From Cymbidium sinense (lineage: Eukaryota > Streptophyta > Magnoliopsida > Asparagales > Orchidaceae): a stretch of DNA of 64,000 nt. Below the pieces are notes generated by a model that was given only the letters and a program-made list of their open reading frames with translations, was not told where the DNA came from and searched no databases. The stretch spans positions 22,367-86,366 of the forward strand of contig JAKCPB010000336.1 of the NCBI GenBank assembly GCA_021442155.1, read 5' to 3'. The position numbers and the translations under genes were made by a program. How positions within the stretch are numbered: position 1 is the stretch's first letter; each line of letters starts with the position of its first letter. This document shows, piece after piece, positions 59,311-64,000 of this stretch.

Positions 59311-59850
59311 ATTTAGTTTAAGTTTATTGTATTTATATGTTTATTTTAGGTTTAGGTTTTATTTAGTTTTATTTTATTTTATTTTTTTATTTTAGGTTTA
59401 GTGTTTATTTTATTTAGGTTTTTATATTTTATTTTTAGTTTAAGATTTTATTTAATTTATTTTATTTTAGTTTTATTTTTTTTTTTATTTTATTTTTAGT
59501 TTAGGTTTAGTTTAGGTTTTAGTTTATGTTTTTCATTTATTTTAATTTTTTATCTTATTTTTGTTTAAGTTTCCTTATTTAGATTATTTTTAAGTTTTAT
59601 TTAGATTAGGTTTAGGATTTTAGCTTTTTAGGGTTTATAGTTTAGTCTTTTTTAGGTTTTATTTAGGTTTATTTGGTTTAATTTTTTATTTAGGTTTAGG
59701 TTTTATTTTAGTTTATTTTATTTTATTTAGTTTAGGTTTAGGTTTAGGTTTAGGTTTAGGTTTTATTTATTTTAGTTTAGTTTATTTTATAATATGTTTA
59801 AGTTTATATTATTTTTATTTTAGGTTTTTTTTTTATGTTTTATTTTTATT
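59311..59850 (+). repeat. T-rich matrix before the right-hand LINE
   Basis: TTTTA/TTTAGG bodies with the closing phrase TTTTAGCTTTTTAGGG at about 59617. It ends in a TTTTTATTTTTTTTAAAGG run at the LINE 3' end. Confidence 0.82.
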
Positions 59851-62800
59851 TTTTTTAAAGGAAGCCCCATGTAGGGGTATTTTATTGCACAAAAAGTGGG
59901 TTACAAAGTCCTTAAAGGGATAAACTGAACTACCAAAGATCTAACCCTAAGGAGTAAATCCCCATCTAAGTACATCCAAAAGCAAAGGAAGACCTTAAAG
60001 CAATCAAAAGATACAAGTAGATAAACATAATAAGCCAAAGAAAGGTTAGCCATTTCAAGAAGAACTGCATGACAATGGAGCAAACTTGCAAGAGAGAATC
60101 ACCGCAAAATAGGACAAGAGAGAATCACCGAAAATAATAATAAGAAAGAGATTAGAATAAGTTAAGATAATACGACAAGGATGAATGAAAACAACATAAT
60201 CGAGAATGATAGTAAGGAATTGAGATAGAGAAGGCTACCACACCAAGTTGGGGCGATGCAAATATGCATCCAAACTTCAGAAAAGGGTTACATCACAAGA
60301 GCTACTACCAAACCAAAAGAGAGTGGAATCCTCACGCCCATCATAGCCAACAAACCCGTGAGAAGAAATGCGCTGTTGAAAGTCTCAGTTTACACCAGAC
60401 CTAAACAAAACTATAAAGAATATAAGAGAAAATTGTTAGGGCGATAAATGAGTGATCCCATCCGGAAAATGATCCTCCATATAGCCACCCTGACATGAGG
60501 ATACTTATATATATGAAATAGGCCAAAGATAGAAACCATCCATATGAAAATAGCAGAAGAGGTAGCCTGCTAAAATCCTGCTAAGCAAGTCAATGAGTCT
60601 ATAAGTTACACCATCCCAATTATATGATATATAAATGAATCGGATAGAAGTACCTTGAGGTAGATGTAAAGTCCAAAATGAGCCCAATCAAAATAAAGAA
60701 TGCGATTGGAACAAGCCCCTTATTAGTATCCATATCAATAGTTGGCAAAAAAATTGTGGGAAGGTAAAGAAACCAAAAGCAAAGAAAATACCCAATAAGG
60801 ATAAAGAACAAGAACTCCAAGAGAGAAGTCGACTAAAGACCGTGAGAATCCAGATCAACAAAAAATGAAGGCACAAAGATAAAGACAAGAGCTTGATAGT
60901 ACCACCCTTAATAATAGAGATTGTATTGGAGTAAGCAAAGACAACTGACGATCCTGGGATGGGAAATACTAGGAGCCCAAATAGGATCCACATTAGAATC
61001 TAAAAAAACATGACAAGAGAACCAAGACCAAAAATAGCCAGCAAGAAGCCAAGATATAAAGCTAAGACAAAGAAAAGGGACCGCATAGATTGATTCCAAG
61101 ACTGATCCCCAAATAGGATCCACAGTAGAATCTAGAAAAAACATGACAATAGATAACCAAGAGAAAAAAAAATAGCCAAGGCAGATAAGACAGCCTACGC
61201 CAAGACACATAGGACAAAGATAGAGATTGCATTCCGTGGAGAAAGCAAAGACAAGCCTCAACCCTTGGGAATAGAAATAGCAAGGGTAGTGTAGATCACA
61301 ACTATCAAAATAAACAATACCCCATGTAAATAAATAGCAAGGGCAAAAAACAACCCCAACAACAAAATAGTTAGTGCGATTGGAACCCAAGAGGATAGAT
61401 CAAAACAGGGATACAAATTAGATCCACATTAGAATCTAAAAAATAAGACAGATAACCAAGACAAAATAGCCAAGGCAAGAGTAGCGACAACAGAAGACAG
61501 AAGGGATAGAATTAGAAAGACCTAGCAAAGGTTAGAAACCCAAGAGAAAGCATAGTACCATAGATCATAAAAGCCCTGACACCAATGACCAAAATAATCA
61601 AAAAATAGCATAATCGAAAGAGCATACAATAGAAGGCAACATGTTGAAACCCTTATCAATATCCAAAGCAAAGATAACATAGAAAAGGACCGAACCAACC
61701 AAAAAAAAGGCACCAAATGAATACAATCGAGCTACATCGCTAGCTGCACCATTTAGACCAAAAATGATAATCCATTAACAAACAACCAAGATAGCAAGAC
61801 AATGAAAGAATCGGCCATAATACCACCCAATCAAGATAAGTGCATACAAAACCTAATCAATCGAGAGGGAATAGACAACAAAGGTAATGAAGAACATAAT
61901 AACAAAGTGTGATGAACAAAGAACCTGACGAGAACAACAGCTTTTCGTGAGAGCCAACCCCAACAGAGGTTATTGCCACAATGGAACCCACCAACAAAAG
62001 ATAAAAATTGGATTCAAATGAGTATCATCATTAGAATCCAAAGAAAAAAAGACAAAGAAAACCAAGGCAAAAAACCAAATAGGATAGCAATTAGGACAAC
62101 AACATTCAAGATAGAAAGGACAAAGCAAGTTGGCCATAAAGCCACACAATCGAGTAGACAAAGCCATAGTTACAACCAAGTAGATATAGCATAATAATAG
62201 GTATCTTGAATGCGAATCCGCATAAACAAACACCAAAAATCCTCGAATAGAATGTCGAAACAACTTGAGCATAGGACCCGTAAGTCCTACGCCAATAGGG
62301 ATTGAGCCAACATAGAGTCCCAAAACCAAGATAGCAAAAAATCCAAGACAAGAAACAACCAAGACAACAAGAACCAGCTTGCCATAAAGCCACCCATCCA
62401 GATAAATATTGCAATAAAAACAAGTTTAACCGCAAGAAGATGGGAGAAAGCAACAAGAAATAAAGTAAAATAATGAATTAAGATGATAGGCATATAATAA
62501 ACCATTAAGGGGTTCAAAGCAAAATCCACCCAAAGAATCAACAACTTCAAAGGGGAGAGCAAACTGCACCAAAGCCCCATAGAAGATGGAGTATTAATCC
62601 GCTCAACCAACAACCAAGGCACACCAACAAGCCGCCAAGAGTCCACCCAAAAGCATTAGTAAAGAACCAAGAAATCGATGGATAATCCTAGGATCTCAAG
62701 AAAGGCAAAATGAAAATCCTTTAAGTAACTCCAAACTCCGAGAATGGGACATAAGTCCGTAAAGCAGATAAATAATAGCCTCAAGGGTCCAATTCACCAA

Positions 62801-63239
62801 CAACTAAGAAAGGGGATACCAACAAGTTGACCATAGGAAAAGCCATTAAGAGTAGAGAGTTCATAAAAATGAGCCCAAAATAAAAGAGAAGAATTCTAAA
62901 TATGAAAAACAGAACCAGGATGAAGAGAGCTACAGCATGTGTGATCAAAATAGCCCAAATGATAATAAAACCAATCAGGAAAATCGAGAATCATAAAATA
63001 GCCATAAGTCATAAAGACAACAATCTGGAAACAGGTCCCAAAAATAAGACCTTTCCAGATAAAAAAAAATAGACTAGCAGCAAGGGCCAGAAAGAGAGGA
63101 GAAACAAAGTAGAAACAAAAGAGAGAGGCAAACATGAAAGCCCAATCCAGCTGGGAGTAAGGGAAAATAGCCAAAAAACCCAGAATTATCCAAGTATACA
63201 TCAAAAAGGTTAGCTTAAGTTCTGAGATAAGGAAACCCC

Positions 63240-63880
63240 AAATTATCCAAGTTAACTACCCACAAGTGTTTGGGTAAGGTGAGTTGATCAAAGAAAATGA
63301 TACCATTCGATCTAGAACCCGATTGGCAAGGTAAAGACAAGCATTTCCTTCACGCCAAACATGAGTGATGTTAAAATTCAGGAAAGAAGAGCTCTAGTTT
63401 GAGGAGGTAGTACACCAAGTCGCCATTTTGGTGGAAGTCAAAAGATCAATCAGCAAAAGAGCATCCACCTCAATCCAAATATTGAGCCAACCATTTTGGA
63501 GGCAAATCTCAAGTGCTTTGTGAACGCCATAAGCTCAAGAATGGGACAAGGTGAAGTAAGGGGATAAGCAAAAGCACATAGTACTATACCCTTAGAATTC
63601 CTAAAATGCCACCACAACAGAGCCATTATGGGAAACAGCCATCGATTAATTTTAATAATGTGGTCAAGAGGTTTTTCCAATAAACAATCGTCATTTGGAC
63701 AATAAGGTTGGTAATAAAAAACCCGCTTTATTGGCCACAAATTTACAGCCTTTGAATTGTCTATAATGAATAAGATTGGCTTTAAACAAGTCACAAATTT
63801 TATTTTTAGTTCTAGCAATAATCCTCTCGTGGTTCATAGGGATCCCATGATGTTTTGCATCATTTTGATCCATCCATATG
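63240..63880 (-). pseudogene. LINE RNase H domain, family B copy
   Basis: 63691-63873 reads MDQNDAKHHGIPMNHERIIA and FKGCKFVANKAGF, equivalent to the segment before RNase H in the family A copies. 63450-63818 contains HIIKINRWLFPIMALLWWHF, where the expected KINxDG has lost its Asp through a frameshift or substitution, then RNSKGIVLCAFAYPLTSPCP and ILELMAF, with the Glu of the RNase H active site in place. A decayed end near 63300-63400 reads HVWREGNACLYLANR. Several frame changes show it is dead. Confidence 0.85.
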
Positions 63881-64000
63881 AACCGATAAGAGTGATAGCA
63901 AAGGATGACTTTAATGTGACCTGAATAATATTATCAAAATAGACTTCAAGAAGTTGATATAAAGCAAGAGAGCCATTGAAATTGACAATGTTAAAAGATC
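63881..64000 (-). pseudogene. LINE zinc-binding region, partial at window edge
   Basis: GACTTCAAGAAGTTGATATA and AGAGAGCCATTGAAATTGAC on the + strand match the corresponding part of the family A copies (ACTTCAAGAAGTTGATTTAA near 31030). The element continues beyond 64000. Confidence 0.65.

Larger units (their letters stand above)
59851..64000 (-). mobile_element. LINE 3' half (family B), cut by the right window edge
   Basis: The minus-strand element enters from the right edge in the zinc-binding region, passes RNase H (about 63830-63240), and has a very long tail of about 3.3 kb. The tail ends near 59855 in ACCCCTACATGGGGCTTCC, then TTTAAAAAAAA. It holds internal direct repeats: a GGATCCACATTAGAATCTA-type phrase at about 60984, 61116 (ACAGTAGAATCTAG) and 61421, and a looser one near 62020. 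Phrases like AACCAAGACAAAATAGCCAA recur after each. Open frames in the tail are hydrophobic and unconserved. The short fragment at 25966 is the same family. Confidence 0.82.

Noticed and set aside
60688..63204. Several overlapping hydrophobic frames of 60-160 residues on the minus strand
   Set aside because: They overlap each other in different frames and lie in the repeat-containing LINE tail. None shows a recognisable domain.

Overview
The window looks like nuclear DNA of a flowering or other land plant. Three things suggest this: very long, degenerate arrays of the plant telomere heptamer TTTAGGG, plant L1-type LINE remnants that carry an RNase H domain, and repeated pieces of a plant glycine-rich RNA-binding protein (GR-RBP) gene. 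I found no intact protein-coding gene, tRNA, rRNA or CRISPR array. The species cannot be named from this sequence. The setting is probably subtelomeric or interstitial heterochromatin. If it is subtelomeric, the TTTAGGG orientation on the + strand places the chromosome end to the right.

Layout. 1-3320 is a decayed LINE on the minus strand, with ORF1 C-terminus and zinc knuckle, endonuclease, and reverse transcriptase running off the left edge. From 3321 to about 59850 the matrix is almost C-free on the + strand. It alternates between TTTAGGG-like stretches and T-rich stretches (TTTTA, TTTAGG, TTTATTT). A weakly conserved anchor (AATTAAGTAAACTGGTAGG and variants) recurs every 0.75-1.1 kb, so the matrix is itself a higher-order tandem repeat. 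Fifteen copies of a unit of about 0.45 kb lie in this matrix, all on the minus strand. The unit is the glycine-rich C-terminus plus 3' UTR of a GR-RBP gene, followed by an A-rich tail. Complete GR-RBP plus matrix monomers are about 1.8 kb (4568 to 6421; 14309 to 16125).

Inserted in the matrix are more LINE pieces, all on the minus strand: 13116-14245 (3' tail), 20085-22176 (5' UTR plus ORF1), 25966-26385 (3' tail), 28109-31469 and 32213-35587 (zinc-binding region, RNase H and long 3' tail), and 59851-64000 (RNase H and 3' tail, running off the right edge). The pair at 28.1 and 32.2 kb share both insertion junctions with their GR-RBP neighbours, so they arose by tandem duplication of a 4.1-4.2 kb block. 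A TTAG/TTATTAG-type block fills 22177-24900. An unrelated 1.8 kb non-repeat segment at 41325-43120 breaks one GR-RBP copy. A short unique island near 59 kb contains the only CCTAAA-oriented telomere-like stretch.

Nothing here works as a metabolic or regulatory system. The main interest is structural: a macrosatellite that joins telomere-type repeats to a truncated host-gene fragment, with LINEs that all share one orientation relative to the repeats and whose 3' ends resemble the telomere repeat. From about 37.8 kb rightwards many TTTAGGG stretches are replaced by patches rich in CAGGG and GGCCCAGG. These may be real variants or long-read base-calling artefacts.
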